Of a stretch of 64,000 nucleotides of DNA, positions 1-9,351 are shown piece after piece (position 1 is the first letter of the stretch; every line of letters starts with the position of its first letter). This DNA is from Streptomyces sp. SID8374 (GTDB taxonomy: Bacteria; Actinomycetota; Actinomycetes; Streptomycetales; Streptomycetaceae): positions 1,054,001 through 1,118,000 of the forward strand of contig NZ_WWGH01000002.1 in NCBI RefSeq assembly GCF_009865135.1, written 5' to 3'. The notes under the pieces were generated by a model that saw only the letters and a program-made list of their open reading frames with translations, searched no databases and was not told the origin of the DNA. The position numbers and the translations under genes were made by a program.

Positions 1-2310
1 GGTGGGCAGGAGGCTCACCGTGGTGTCGCCGGGCGGGGCGGGCGCCTGGGCCAGCTGGTGGTGGGCGGCGACCTGCGCGGCGGTCAGGGCGGTGGGGTAG
101 ATGGCCGTCTCGTCGACCTGGCCGGCGAAGTAGGGGGAGGAGGGCCGGTTCGGCCAGGCGTTGTTCATGGCGTCACCGCCGACCCGCCAGTACCCGTTGT
201 ACGAACGGTTGCCCGCGGTCGTGTTGGAGGCGGCCCGCACCCCGTCCACATACAGCGCCATACCGCCGGGCCCCTGGGTGGCGACGGCGTGGTGCCACCG
301 GCCGTCGTTGAAGCTCCCCGAACTGGTCAGGGTGGGGCGGCTGTTGGTGCTGCCGGCCTGGACGCCGAAGGCGAGCCGCCCGTTGTTCGTCAGGTGGAGC
401 AGCTTGTCGGAGACCGAGCTCGTATGCCCTTGCGCCGTGCCGATGTTGTTGCCGAACCCGACGATCCGCCCGCCGCTCGTCGATGTCGTGCGGAACCACG
501 TCTCGATGGAGTACGGGGTGGGCGAGGTGTAGCGGTGCAGCCGGTCGCTGTGGACGTACTCGTCGCTGCCGTTCAGCGAGAGCGCTGCCGAACCGGCGAC
601 GGCCGAGGGCGTGGAGCGGTACGTGGGGGCGTTCACGTACACCCCGCCGTCGAGGCTGCCCGACGCGTCCGCCGCGAACGCCCCGCCCGGCTCGTCGTAG
701 CGCCAGTACAGGTTCGCCCCGTCGGCCAGCACCCGCTCCTGGTACGGGGAGGCGGCGGTCACGGAGGCGGCGGGGGAGAGGGCGCTGGTGTTGCCGGCGC
801 CGTCGGTCGCCGTGATCCGGTAGGAGTAGCTCTGCCCGGCGGCCACGTTCCGGTCGGTGAAGGTCAGTTGGGGGCGGCTGAAGAAGAGCGACGAGCCGGT
901 CGTGGTGTGCACCGGCGCCGCGCCCCCGTTGCGGTACACCCGGTACGTCAGCAGGCTGTCGTCCAGGTCCAGCGAGGACCGCCAGCTCACCCGCACCTCA
1001 CCCGCGCGCGGCGCCGACACACCGGCGGCGGGCACGCTCGGCGCGCCGGTGTCCGGGGTGTTGGCGAACCGGGTCAGCGCCTGCTGCTGCACCCCGTTGA
1101 CCGTGGTGAACTCCCCTCCTACCCACAGGAAGTCACGGCCGTCACGGGTGGAGACCGTCAGCGCGCGGGGCCCGACCGGCTCCCCGATCCCGTCGTTGGT
1201 GTCGGGCAGCCAGCCCAGCAGCGCCGGGTCGTCGACGCTCTGCGCGGTGAGGTGCTTGCGCGCCTGGTTGGGGAAGCCGCCCATCGTGGAGCAGTCGTGG
1301 ACGTGGCTCGCTGCGTAGAGCACCGACTTGTACACGCGCAGGGCCTGCGTGGCGCCCTGGCAGGTGTCCCGCCAGCGCTGGCCGAAGCCGTCCAGCTCCA
1401 TCGCGAGGCGGCCGTCGAAGGAGTTGCCGCCCCGGCCCTCACCGGCCGCGTACCAGCCGCCGGAGGCGGAGTCCGTGACGATGTCCTTGATGACGGCGGT
1501 GGACGGGATGAAGTTGTTCGGATAGCCCCGGGTGAGGGAGCCGGTGGTGGCGCTCGTCACCGCGATCGCATGGGAGTTGGCGCCGCCCACGGTGAAGAAG
1601 TCACCGCCGATCAGCACCGACTGCCCGTCCGTGGTCACCCGCAGCGTCCGCCCCGGGGCGTCCGCGTCCGGATTCCACCCGGTCACCGCACCCGCCGGAG
1701 TCAGCGCCCCGAAGAAGCGCCGGGTCTGCCCGTTCACCGACTGGAAGTCGCCGCCCGCGTAGACCGTGCCGTCCGCCGCCACGTCCAGCGCGCGGACCGT
1801 CGCCGAGACGTTCGGCGAGAACCCCGCACGCCGGATGCAGGTGGCGGTGTCGACGGCCACCAGCCCGTTGGCGCTGCTCCCGTCGACCGCGTTGAAGTAA
1901 CCCCCCACGTACAGCGTCGACCTGTCCGGCGAGACGGCGAGCGCCCGGACGGTGGCGGTGCCGCTGGTCCGGGTGAAGGAGAGCGAGCAGCCGGCCGGAG
2001 CCCCCGTCGCCGCGTCGAACGCCGCGAAGTTGACGGCGGGCGTGGAGGCGCCGCCGGAGGGCGTACCGGCCCGGCGGACGGTGGAGAAGGTGCCGCCCGC
2101 GTAGACGACCCCGTCGGCCTCGGCCAGCGACCACACGATCCCGTTGGTCTGGTAGGTGGGCAGGTGGTCGGCGGTGAAGCCGACCGGGTCGGTGAGCGCG
2201 GCTGCCGGGGGCGCGGTGGCCACCGGGGCGAGCACCCCGGCGGCCAGCGCGAGGACGGCGGTGAGAACGCAGCCGCGCGGGGTACGTCCTCGACCGCCCG
2301 CCCCCCTCAT
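1..2310 (-). CDS. Secreted beta-propeller / FN3 / LamG surface protein (C-terminus beyond left edge)
   Basis: About 770 residues are visible and the frame is still open at base 1, so the C-terminus is missing. It starts with an ATG at 2310 and a short basic plus hydrophobic signal peptide ending near an Ala-rich site. The first 400 residues contain at least five copies of a Y/L-x-GG-x-F motif (VYAGGTF, LYVGGYF, VYAGGDF, VLIGGDF, LWVGGEF), typical of a beta-propeller. A fibronectin type III-like segment follows (around 430-520), then a LamG/concanavalin-like domain (around 560-770, with WHHAVAT and LYVDGV). The ATG overlaps the gmd stop codon (ATGA), so it is co-transcribed with gmd. The role is probably binding or display at the cell surface; no catalytic motif is seen. 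Confidence 0.8.
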   Translation of the reverse strand, partial: MRGAGGRGRTPRGCVLTAVLALAAGVLAPVATAPPAAALTDPVGFTADHLPTYQTNGIVWSLAEADGVVYAGGTFSTVRRAGTPSGGASTPAVNFAAFDAATGAPAGCSLSFTRTSGTATVRALAVSPDRSTLYVGGYFNAVDGSSANGLVAVDTATCIRRAGFSPNVSATVRALDVAADGTVYAGGDFQSVNGQTRRFFGALTPAGAVTGWNPDADAPGRTLRVTTDGQSVLIGGDFFTVGGANSHAIAVTSATTGSLTRGYPNNFIPSTAVIKDIVTDSASGGWYAAGEGRGGNSFDGRLAMELDGFGQRWRDTCQGATQALRVYKSVLYAASHVHDCSTMGGFPNQARKHLTAQSVDDPALLGWLPDTNDGIGEPVGPRALTVSTRDGRDFLWVGGEFTTVNGVQQQALTRFANTPDTGAPSVPAAGVSAPRAGEVRVSWRSSLDLDDSLLTYRVYRNGGAAPVHTTTGSSLFFSRPQLTFTDRNVAAGQSYSYRITATDGAGNTSALSPAASVTAASPYQERVLADGANLYWRYDEPGGAFAADASGSLDGGVYVNAPTYRSTPSAVAGSAALSLNGSDEYVHSDRLHRYTSPTPYSIETWFRTTSTSGGRIVGFGNNIGTAQGHTSSVSDKLLHLTNNGRLAFGVQAGSTNSRPTLTSSGSFNDGRWHHAVATQGPGGMALYVDGVRAASNTTAGNRSYNGYWRVGGDAMNNAWPNRPSSPYFAGQVDETAIYPTALTAAQVAAHHQLAQAPAPPGDTTVSLLPT

Positions 2311-3320
2311 CTGTCCACCCGGACGGCGGCCCCGGTCAGCTGGTCCGAGAGCAGGCGGATGTCCGCGTCGACCATGATCCGGGCCAGCTCCTTGGACTTG
2401 ACCTCGGGCTTCCAGCCCAGCAGCTCCTCCGCCTTGGACGCGTCACCGATCAACGCGTCGACCTCGCTGGGGCGTTCGTACTTCGGGTCGTACCGCACAT
2501 GCTCGGCCCAGTCGAGGCCCGCGTGCTCGAAGGCGAACTCCAGGAACTGCCGGACGCTGACGCCCTCGCCGGTCGCCACCACGTAGTCGTCCGGGGTGTC
2601 GCACTGGAGCATCCGCCACATGGCGTCCACGTACTCCGGCGCATACCCCCAGTCCCGGATCGCGTCCAGGTTGCCCAGGTGCAGCCGGTCCTGGAGCCCG
2701 GCCTTGATCCGGGCCACCCCGCGGGTGATCTTCCGGGTCACGAAGGTCTCCCCGCGGCGCGGCGACTCGTGGTTGAAGAGGATCCCGTTGACGGCGAACA
2801 TGTCGTACGCCTCGCGGTAGTTGACCGTCGCCCAGTACGAGTAGACCTTCGCCACGCTGTAGGGGCTGCGCGGGTGGAACGGGGTCTTCTCGTTCTGCGG
2901 CGGCGGGCTGGCGCCGAACATCTCGGAGGACGAGGCCTGGTAGATCCGGGTCTGGACGCCGCTGGCCCGGACCGCCTCCAGGAGCCGGATGGTGCCGAGC
3001 CCGGTGACGTCACCGGTGTAGAGCGGGGCGTCGAAGGAGACCCGCACATGGGACTGGGCGCCCAGGTTGTAGACCTCGTCGGGCTGGATGTCGCGCAACA
3101 GGTTCACCAGCGCCACCCCGTCGGTGAGGTCCGCGTGGTGCAGGACGAAGGAGCGCTCCGGCTCCTCGGGGCCCTGGTAGATGTGGTCGATCCGCTCGGT
3201 GTTGAAACTCGACGAGCGACGTATCAGGCCGTGGACCGTGTACCCCTTGTCGAGAAGCAACTCCGCCAGGTACGAGCCGTCCTGGCCGGTCACTCCCGTG
3301 ATGAGCGCGGTCTTCGCCAC
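2307..3320 (-). CDS. gmd: GDP-mannose 4,6-dehydratase
   Basis: This 337-residue enzyme converts GDP-D-mannose to GDP-4-keto-6-deoxy-D-mannose, the first step to GDP-L-fucose. The N-terminal NAD(P) motif TGVTGQDGSYLAE and the catalytic YSVAK are plain, and NHESPRRGETFVTRKI is a signature of Gmd. I chose the GTG at 3320 because a GGGGGA ribosome site sits just upstream and the NAD motif follows within a few residues; longer in-frame starts would extend into the promoter. Its stop overlaps the start of the secreted propeller protein. The divergent neighbour encodes the next enzyme of the pathway, with 116 bp of shared promoter between them. Confidence 0.95.
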   Translation of the reverse strand: MAKTALITGVTGQDGSYLAELLLDKGYTVHGLIRRSSSFNTERIDHIYQGPEEPERSFVLHHADLTDGVALVNLLRDIQPDEVYNLGAQSHVRVSFDAPLYTGDVTGLGTIRLLEAVRASGVQTRIYQASSSEMFGASPPPQNEKTPFHPRSPYSVAKVYSYWATVNYREAYDMFAVNGILFNHESPRRGETFVTRKITRGVARIKAGLQDRLHLGNLDAIRDWGYAPEYVDAMWRMLQCDTPDDYVVATGEGVSVRQFLEFAFEHAGLDWAEHVRYDPKYERPSEVDALIGDASKAEELLGWKPEVKSKELARIMVDADIRLLSDQLTGAAVRVDR

Positions 3321-3436
3321 GATTCCCCCTTCTCTGCTGTCCGTCTGTGCGACGAACAGGTCACCGACATATCGGAATTGGAGCGTTCTGCGGCAAAACA
3401 TCACCACAGTCCCTTACTGCTGGCACAATCCGAGCC

Positions 3437-4420
3437 ATGACGACCGAACTCCCCGTCCCACCCCAGGAATCCGCCCGCCCTCTACTGCGCCCGGGCTCCC
3501 GCATATTCGTCGCGGGCCACCGCGGTCTGGTCGGCTCTGCGGTGGCCCGCCGCCTCGCCGACGACGGCCACGAGGTCCTCACCCGCGGCCGCGACCTCCT
3601 CGACCTGCGCGACGCCGCGCGGACCGAGACGTATCTGCGGGACATCCGCCCGGACGCCGTGGTGCTGGCCGCCGCCAAGGTGGGCGGGATCATGGCCAAC
3701 AGCACCTACCCGGTGCAGTTCCTGGAGGACAACCTGCGCATCCAGCTCAGCGTGATCGCCGGGGCGCACGCGGCGGGGACCGGGCGGCTGCTCTTCCTCG
3801 GCTCGTCGTGCATCTACCCCCGGCTCGCCCCCCAGCCGATCCGCGAGGAGTCGCTGCTCACCGGGGAGCTGGAGCCCACCAACGAGGCGTACGCGCTGGC
3901 CAAGATCGCCGGAATCGTCCAGACCCAGTCCTACCGCCGGCAGTACGGCGCCTCCTACATCAGCGCCATGCCCACCAACCTCTACGGGCCCGGCGACAAC
4001 TTCGACCTGGAGACCTCGCACGTCCTGCCCGCGCTGATCCGCCGCTTCCACGAGGCGCAGCGCGACGGGGCCGAGGAGGTGACCCTCTGGGGTTCCGGCT
4101 CGCCGCGCCGCGAGTTCCTCCACGTCGACGACCTGGCCGCCGCCTGCGTACGCCTGCTGGAGGCGTACGACGGTGACGCGCCCGTCAACATCGGCTGCGG
4201 CGAAGACCTCACCATCCGCGAACTCGCCGAGACCATCGCCGAGGTGACGGGCTACCAGGGTCGGATCGGCTGGGACACCTCGAAGCCCGACGGCACCCCC
4301 CGCAAGCTCCTCGACGTCTCCCGTCTGACCTCCCTCGGCTTCAAGCCGCAGATCCCGCTGCGCGACGGCATCGCCCGCACCTACGCCTGGTGGCTGGGCC
4401 AACTCGCCCCCGCCGCATGA
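3437..4420 (+). CDS. fcl: GDP-L-fucose synthase
   Basis: This 327-residue epimerase/reductase of the short-chain dehydrogenase family converts GDP-4-keto-6-deoxymannose to GDP-L-fucose. Visible signatures are the nucleotide-binding AGHRGLVGSA, the SSCIYP segment and the catalytic YALAK. The ATG at 3437 is preferred: upstream in-frame starts only add a low-complexity leader. Together with divergent gmd it gives the complete GDP-mannose to GDP-fucose route. A fucosylated surface polysaccharide is therefore likely, although no glycosyltransferase other than the downstream phosphotransferase is in the window. Confidence 0.95.
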   Translation: MTTELPVPPQESARPLLRPGSRIFVAGHRGLVGSAVARRLADDGHEVLTRGRDLLDLRDAARTETYLRDIRPDAVVLAAAKVGGIMANSTYPVQFLEDNLRIQLSVIAGAHAAGTGRLLFLGSSCIYPRLAPQPIREESLLTGELEPTNEAYALAKIAGIVQTQSYRRQYGASYISAMPTNLYGPGDNFDLETSHVLPALIRRFHEAQRDGAEEVTLWGSGSPRREFLHVDDLAAACVRLLEAYDGDAPVNIGCGEDLTIRELAETIAEVTGYQGRIGWDTSKPDGTPRKLLDVSRLTSLGFKPQIPLRDGIARTYAWWLGQLAPAA

Positions 4421-4426
4421 CCGTTC

Positions 4427-4455
4427 GCCACCGCGCTCGCCGGACGCGCGGTGGC
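4427..4455. terminator. Hairpin between convergent genes
   Basis: A perfect 10-bp inverted repeat, GCCACCGCGC (4427-4436) and GCGCGGTGGC (4446-4455), with a 9-base loop, lies just after the fcl stop and before the end of the convergent phosphotransferase gene. It probably acts as a bidirectional intrinsic terminator without a U-tract, as is common in Streptomyces. Confidence 0.7.
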
Positions 4456-4491
4456 GCACCGGGGTTCCTCGCATCGCCGCGCCCGCCCGTC

Positions 4492-6042
4492 TCAGTACGC
4501 CCCGCGGCCGTCGGTGACCGCGCGCACCGTACGGGCGAGGAGCCCCATGTCCGTGGCCACCGACCAGTTGTCGACGTACCAGAGGTCCAGCGAGACGGTC
4601 TCCTGCCAGGACAGGTCCGAGCGGCCGCTGACCTGCCACAGCCCGGTCAGCCCCGGTTTCACGGCGAGCCTGCGCCCCTCCCGCTCGTCGTACCGGGACG
4701 CCTCCTCGGGCAGCGGCGGCCGGGGCCCCACCAGGGACATCTGGCCCAGCAACACGTTGAACAGCTGCGGGAGTTCATCGATCGACGTGCGGCGCAGCGT
4801 CCGCCCCACGGGGGTCACCCGGGGGTCCCGGCGCATCTTGAAGAGCGGCCCGTCGACCTCGTTGGCCTCGGTGAGCTGTGATTTGCGCGCCTCCGCGTCC
4901 GCCACCATCGTGCGGAACTTCCACATGGTGAACGGCTGGTTGTGCTGACCCTGGCGGACCTGGCGGTGGAAGACCGGGCCGCGCGAGGAGAGCCGCACGC
5001 TCAGCGCCACCGCGAGCAGCAGCGGTGAGAGCACCAGCAGGCCGAACAGGGCGCCGCCCCGGTCCAGCGCGGCCTTGAGCGCCCCCTGCGGGCCACCGCG
5101 CAGCGGCGGCGCGATGTGCAGCAGGGTGAGCCCGGCCGCCGTCACCGGGCGGACCCGGCCGGCCGCGATGCCGGAGAGCTCGGAGGCCACGCACAGGGCG
5201 ACGCCCGCGTCGTGCAGCCCCCAGCCGAGCCGCCGCAGCCGGTCCCCGGTCAGCTGGGGTCCGGGAGCCACCAGCACCAGGTCCGCGTCGTGGGCGTAGG
5301 CCCCGCCGAGCACCGTCGTCACATCGTCGTCCGCCGGGCAGGAGGCGAGCCGCCCCGGCACCTGCACGCCCTCGAACCCCGGCCGGTCGGGGCCCACCGG
5401 GATCGCGGCCACCAGCCGATAGGCGTGGTCCTTACGGGAGTTGAGCAGCTCCGCCGCCCGGTCCAGCCCCGCCGCCTCACCCACCAGCAGCACCCGGCGC
5501 ACCCCCCGCCCCCGCCGCGCGGTCTGCGGCCAGCGCCGCAGCCCCTCCACGGCGGTGGCGACCAGCAGCCCCGGCGCCACGGCCACGACGGCCGTCGCCG
5601 GGTCCACGGAACCCCCCGCCGCCGCGTGCAGGACGGCGAGCACCCCGAGGAGCACCAGCCAGTCCCCGAGGGCGCCGAACGCACCGCCCGGCTCGGCGTG
5701 CACCGGGTCGGCGTACCGGCCGCGCGCACCGCGTAAACCGGTCCACAGCAGGCCCGCGACCGCCGCGGCGAGCCACGGGCGGGGCTGTTCGCCCAGGTGG
5801 AGCAGGAGCCAGGCGGGTCCGGCCATGGCCGCCAGATCGGTCAGCGCACCGCCCGACGGGTGGTGCCCCGGCTTCCGGCGGGCCGGAGCCCGCCCGGCCG
5901 GGTCGCGCTCTGCTGTCGGGGCCCTCCACAGCTGTTCCAGGGCCGCCGTACGATTCCGGGAGGCGGCGGTGCGGGGGCGCGGCGCGCCCCGGACCCCCAC
6001 CGGTCCGGATATGTCAGTTTCCGGTATTTCGACATGCCCCAT
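4492..6042 (-). CDS. Polyprenyl glycosylphosphotransferase (exopolysaccharide initiating enzyme)
   Basis: This 516-residue membrane protein probably transfers a sugar-1-phosphate to undecaprenyl phosphate, starting a surface polysaccharide. The N-terminal half has several hydrophobic segments (about residues 60-160) and a nucleotide-binding-like region. A further membrane helix near 340 (LFGLLVLSPLLLAVAL) precedes the C-terminal bacterial sugar transferase domain, with MWKFRTM, RRTSIDELPQ, VGPRPPLPEE and KPGLTGLWQVSGR. The length matches the WcaJ/PssY family. The ATG at 6042 has a G-rich Shine-Dalgarno immediately upstream. It ends convergently with fcl and shares its polysaccharide context. 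Confidence 0.9.
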   Translation of the reverse strand: MGHVEIPETDISGPVGVRGAPRPRTAASRNRTAALEQLWRAPTAERDPAGRAPARRKPGHHPSGGALTDLAAMAGPAWLLLHLGEQPRPWLAAAVAGLLWTGLRGARGRYADPVHAEPGGAFGALGDWLVLLGVLAVLHAAAGGSVDPATAVVAVAPGLLVATAVEGLRRWPQTARRGRGVRRVLLVGEAAGLDRAAELLNSRKDHAYRLVAAIPVGPDRPGFEGVQVPGRLASCPADDDVTTVLGGAYAHDADLVLVAPGPQLTGDRLRRLGWGLHDAGVALCVASELSGIAAGRVRPVTAAGLTLLHIAPPLRGGPQGALKAALDRGGALFGLLVLSPLLLAVALSVRLSSRGPVFHRQVRQGQHNQPFTMWKFRTMVADAEARKSQLTEANEVDGPLFKMRRDPRVTPVGRTLRRTSIDELPQLFNVLLGQMSLVGPRPPLPEEASRYDEREGRRLAVKPGLTGLWQVSGRSDLSWQETVSLDLWYVDNWSVATDMGLLARTVRAVTDGRGAY

Positions 6043-6334
6043 GAACCCCCCAGTCACAGTCGCACCCCCACAAACGCGACGCATCCGTCGATCCCATGGA
6101 CTGACGGATGCGCCCTCGCTCGGTGCACGATATCCACACACGTGCCATTTCGCTGGAGTTCTCGTGAAGTTCAGACGGCTCGGTCCAGACTCCCGCGATC
6201 CGGCGCAACCGGCTGATCTCGCCTGTGAGGGGCGGTAGTTGACGGATCAACAGGTTTGCAAGCGCTTGTGGGGCGGGGCCTCCGGTGGCCGGACGCGGAG
6301 GCGCGCACTCCGGGCGCACGCCGGAGTGAACGGA
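6043..6334. other. Intergenic region upstream of the glycosylphosphotransferase gene
   Basis: No gene is seen here. It holds the promoter side of the phosphotransferase gene. A 10-bp palindrome CAAGCGCTTG lies at 6259-6268, set in TTTGCAAGCGCTTGTGG, with the central GC of a LacI-family operator. A short inverted repeat CACTCCGG...CCGGAGTG lies at 6306-6328. Confidence 0.5.
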
Positions 6335-6373
6335 CGAACCCCCTGGCAGCGACCTGCGCTGCCAGGGGGTTCG
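6335..6373. terminator. Strong terminator hairpin after the LAATG surface protein gene
   Basis: A perfect 17-bp inverted repeat (6335-6351 and 6357-6373) closes on a 5-base loop ACCTG. It lies 47 bp past the stop of the minus-strand gene ending at 6420. Its stability and position fit an intrinsic terminator for that operon. Confidence 0.85.
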
Positions 6374-6419
6374 GGGTCCGTGGGCGGCCCACCCGGGGTG
6401 GAAGGGGGCGCCCACGGAG

Positions 6420-8687
6420 TCACGCGAGGCCCGTCATCCGCCTCCGGGCCCGGCGGTGGATCAGCAGCCCGCCGCCAAGGAGCGCTGCGGCAAGGAGAGT
6501 TACCGAGATCACAGTGAGCCCGGTCGCCGCGAGACTGCCGCCGGACGCCGTCTCCGTACCGGAGGAGCCGCCGACACCGCCGCCGACCGTGGAACCTGCG
6601 CCGCCGGCCGGTGAACCGGAGGATCCGGAAGAGCCGGACGCGTCGGCGGAGGAGCCGCCGTCGGGACTGCCGCCGGTGCCGCCGCCACCTGTCGAGGCGT
6701 CACCACCGGTGGCCGAGCCACTAGTTGGGGAGCCGCCGGTCTGACCGCCCGTGTCACCGGAGCCGCCGGAGTCACCCGAACCACCGCTGTCACCGGAACC
6801 ACCGCTGTCCGCGCCGCCGTTCGCCTCGGTGACCGTCAGCGTGACCGGAGCCGTACGCGTGGTGCCGACCTCGTTGCGGAACTCGGCGCGGTAGCGGTAG
6901 CCGTCCTGGGCGCTCTTCGCGGTGAACGTCAGCACGGGCTCGGCCGCCCCGTCCAGCTCCCGCCAGGTCTGCGAGCCGTCGGTGCTCACCTGCCAGCGGA
7001 CCGAGGGCTCCGGGGTGCCCTCCGCGCGCGCCGTGAGGGCCACCTCCTCCCCGGCCTCCACCGAGCGGTCGGCGGGCGCCTGGGTGACCAGGGGCGAGAC
7101 CTGCCGGATGAGCCGGGTGATCTTCCCCTCGGCCGGGCTGGTCACGTAGACCGTGGCCCCGCCGGGTGCGACGGCGAGCGAGGCGGCGCCGAGCTGTGAC
7201 TGGTTGCCGGGCAGCGAGAGGTCCTTGGCCGCCGGGGTGAAGTCCGCGCTGTCGTACACCGTGAGCGTGCCGTTGTTGTCGTTGGCCGGGTCCGAGAGGT
7301 CGCCGCCGTCCTGCCAGACCACGAAGGCGCGGCCGCTCTCGACATCGAAGGCGGCGTCCCGGGCCAGGTCCTTGCCGGCCAGCGTCTTCACCAGCGTGCC
7401 CGTGGCGTCGAAGACCAGCACGGACCGGTCGACGCCCACCCACACCGCGCCGCTCGCCGGGTCCGCCTGGATGAACCCGGCCATGCCGCCGGGCCCCGGC
7501 AGGTCGAACGAGTCCGTGACGGCGAAGGTGACCAGGTCGACCCGGTGCAGCTTCCCGGCCGCGAAGTCGCCGAACCAGACCGCGTTCCGGGCGGGGTCGG
7601 CGGCGAACCGGTTGCCGCCCGGCAGCGTGAGGCTCCGGGTGGCCGTGCCCGTCGCCGTCCCGATCTCGGAGAGCTTCGCGCCCTGGGCGACCAGCACCGT
7701 GCCCGGAGCCGTACCGGGTGCGATGTCGGTGACCGTCGACCCGGCCAGCCAGACGCCCGAGGCGGCCGCGTCGCCCGCCTTGGCGCTCCCGACGCCCCGC
7801 AGCGGGTAGTGGTAGACCACGCCGTCGCCCGGCAGCGGTCCGGCGATCCGTGCCGCCGTCGAGGCGCGCGGCTCTCCGGTCGGCCCGGGGGCCTGGCTGA
7901 TCCAGCTCTCGGCCTTCCCGTCCTCGGGGTCCAGCACATAGAGCCCGCGCTCGTCGATGTCGGCCGTGTCGGGGAGGTTGTCCGCGCCGACGTACAGCTT
8001 CTTCGAGTCGGGGTGCAACAGCAGGTCCAGCGGCTTGCCCGCCGAGGTGAAGTCGGCGGCGGGCTTGTAGGAGACGGTCCCGGCGGGTACGTCGACACCC
8101 TCGCCGCCCGGTTCGCCGGGCTCCTGGTCCGCGAAGACCACGGGGATGCGCACGTCCTGCGTACGGTCGCCGCTCGCGCGGTGGTCGGCCCGGGTGACGA
8201 CGGAGCACGGTACGTCGGCGCAGTCCAGCCCGTCGCCCTTGGACCGGATCTCTATCTCGACGTCGAACGTGCCGCCGGGGCCGAAGGGCAGGGCGAGTTC
8301 ACCCTCGTACGGGTCGCCCGGGGGCACGATCCACTGCGAGTTCTTCGAGCCGCCGCTCATGTCGGCGCCGCCGAGGCAGGGGGAGGGGACCCGGTTCGCC
8401 CCGTTGTCCTTGCAGAGCGCGACGTAGATGCCGGTCCTGAGCCCGTACCCCTCGCCGGTGACCCGGATCTTCTGACCCGCGGGATCCAGGCCGGTGGTGG
8501 CCGAGACGGTGAGCTTCTGGCCCTCGGGGCCGGTGGCGCTCTTCGGGGTGGCGGCGTCGGCGCTGACCGCGGCGCCCGCGGGGACCGCCGCGAGGAGCAG
8601 GGCGGCCACGGCGGCCGCGGAGATGCGGCGGCCGGGTCTGCGGGGTCTGCCGGGGCCGGTCGGCGGGGTGCCCGGGGTGGGTGTCAT
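6420..8687 (-). CDS. Large secreted Ig-fold / propeller protein with LAATG sortase signal
   Basis: The product is 755 residues. An ATG at 8687 is chosen because GAGG stands at the right spacing. The signal peptide (about residues 22-46) is Ala-rich. Residues about 60-180 form an Ig-like module with VTGEGYG, ALCKDNG, SPCLGG and CSVVTRADHR, clearly paralogous to the whole of the neighbouring 179-residue protein. A repeat-rich propeller region follows (about 200-530), then an Ig-like domain (about 535-625), a Gly/Ser-rich spacer (about 630-715) and a C-terminal LAATG, hydrophobic helix and Arg-rich tail. LAxTG is the signal used by Streptomyces class E sortases, so wall anchoring is expected. 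The function is unknown. It probably shares the iron-box promoter of the upstream gene (76 bp gap). Confidence 0.82.
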   Translation of the reverse strand: MTPTPGTPPTGPGRPRRPGRRISAAAVAALLLAAVPAGAAVSADAATPKSATGPEGQKLTVSATTGLDPAGQKIRVTGEGYGLRTGIYVALCKDNGANRVPSPCLGGADMSGGSKNSQWIVPPGDPYEGELALPFGPGGTFDVEIEIRSKGDGLDCADVPCSVVTRADHRASGDRTQDVRIPVVFADQEPGEPGGEGVDVPAGTVSYKPAADFTSAGKPLDLLLHPDSKKLYVGADNLPDTADIDERGLYVLDPEDGKAESWISQAPGPTGEPRASTAARIAGPLPGDGVVYHYPLRGVGSAKAGDAAASGVWLAGSTVTDIAPGTAPGTVLVAQGAKLSEIGTATGTATRSLTLPGGNRFAADPARNAVWFGDFAAGKLHRVDLVTFAVTDSFDLPGPGGMAGFIQADPASGAVWVGVDRSVLVFDATGTLVKTLAGKDLARDAAFDVESGRAFVVWQDGGDLSDPANDNNGTLTVYDSADFTPAAKDLSLPGNQSQLGAASLAVAPGGATVYVTSPAEGKITRLIRQVSPLVTQAPADRSVEAGEEVALTARAEGTPEPSVRWQVSTDGSQTWRELDGAAEPVLTFTAKSAQDGYRYRAEFRNEVGTTRTAPVTLTVTEANGGADSGGSGDSGGSGDSGGSGDTGGQTGGSPTSGSATGGDASTGGGGTGGSPDGGSSADASGSSGSSGSPAGGAGSTVGGGVGGSSGTETASGGSLAATGLTVISVTLLAAALLGGGLLIHRRARRRMTGLA

Positions 8688-8763
8688 GTCATTCCTCGTC
8701 ACGACGCGGGGAGCCCGGCCCCGGCGAGGAGCGCCGGGACCGGGCCGATGGCTGGGTGGTGTC

Positions 8764-9303
8764 CTACACGAAGTCGATCGGCGTGTGGACGTCGTACTTG
8801 CGGTCGTTGGTGTCGGTGTGGTCGGCGCGGGTCACCACGGCGCACTCGACGGTGTCGCCGCAGATGTTGCCGCCGCCGAGGTCGGCCTTGACGTGTATCT
8901 GCACGCTGAAGGTGCCGCCCGCGCCGAAGGCCGAGCTGTTGGGGAGCGTGCCGCCGCCCAGGTTCGAGACCCAGTGGGAGGCCCCGGTGGTCCCGGCCTC
9001 GTCCTGGCCGCCGAGACAGGGGGAGGGCTTGTTGGCGCCCTGAGCCCCGTCCACCACGCAGAGGGTGACGTAGACGCCCTGCCCCGGGTTGTAGCCGCTG
9101 CCGGTGACGGTGATGTTCTGCCCGGAGGCGTTCGCCGTGTCGGGGGCGGTCAGCGACAGGTTGTAGGTGGTGCCGCCGTCGGTGATCGTGCGGGTCCCGG
9201 TCGCCGCTGCGGCGGGGGAGGCGAGGGAGAGCGCCAGGGCGGCGGCGGAGAGGAGGGCGAGGCCCGTGCGGGCGACGGTACGGGTGGAGGGAACAGCACT
9301 CAT
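8764..9303 (-). CDS. Small secreted Ig-fold protein (neocarzinostatin-like fold), iron-box controlled
   Basis: The 179-residue product has a signal peptide to about residue 36 (LALSLASPAAAA) and a single beta-rich domain. VTGSGYNPGQ and VTLCVV near the start, with CAVVTRADH near the end, resemble the layout of neocarzinostatin-family Ig-fold proteins. The resemblance is by motif only. Four cysteines could form two disulfides. The ATG at 9303 follows AAAGGTG. A perfect iron box lies about 50 bp upstream, so expression is expected under iron limitation. The downstream gene repeats this domain at its N-terminus, so the pair probably works together, possibly in haem or siderophore capture; that role is inference from regulation only. 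Confidence 0.8.
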   Translation of the reverse strand: MSAVPSTRTVARTGLALLSAAALALSLASPAAAATGTRTITDGGTTYNLSLTAPDTANASGQNITVTGSGYNPGQGVYVTLCVVDGAQGANKPSPCLGGQDEAGTTGASHWVSNLGGGTLPNSSAFGAGGTFSVQIHVKADLGGGNICGDTVECAVVTRADHTDTNDRKYDVHTPIDFV

Positions 9304-9351
9304 CGAATGAGCACCTTTCTCGGCATCGGAACCAGAACCACGGACACCCAG

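Noticed and set aside
58..2586. Plus-strand open frame of 842 codons at the left edge
   Set aside because: No domain is visible, whereas the minus strand encodes a coherent propeller/FN3/LamG protein and the end of gmd.
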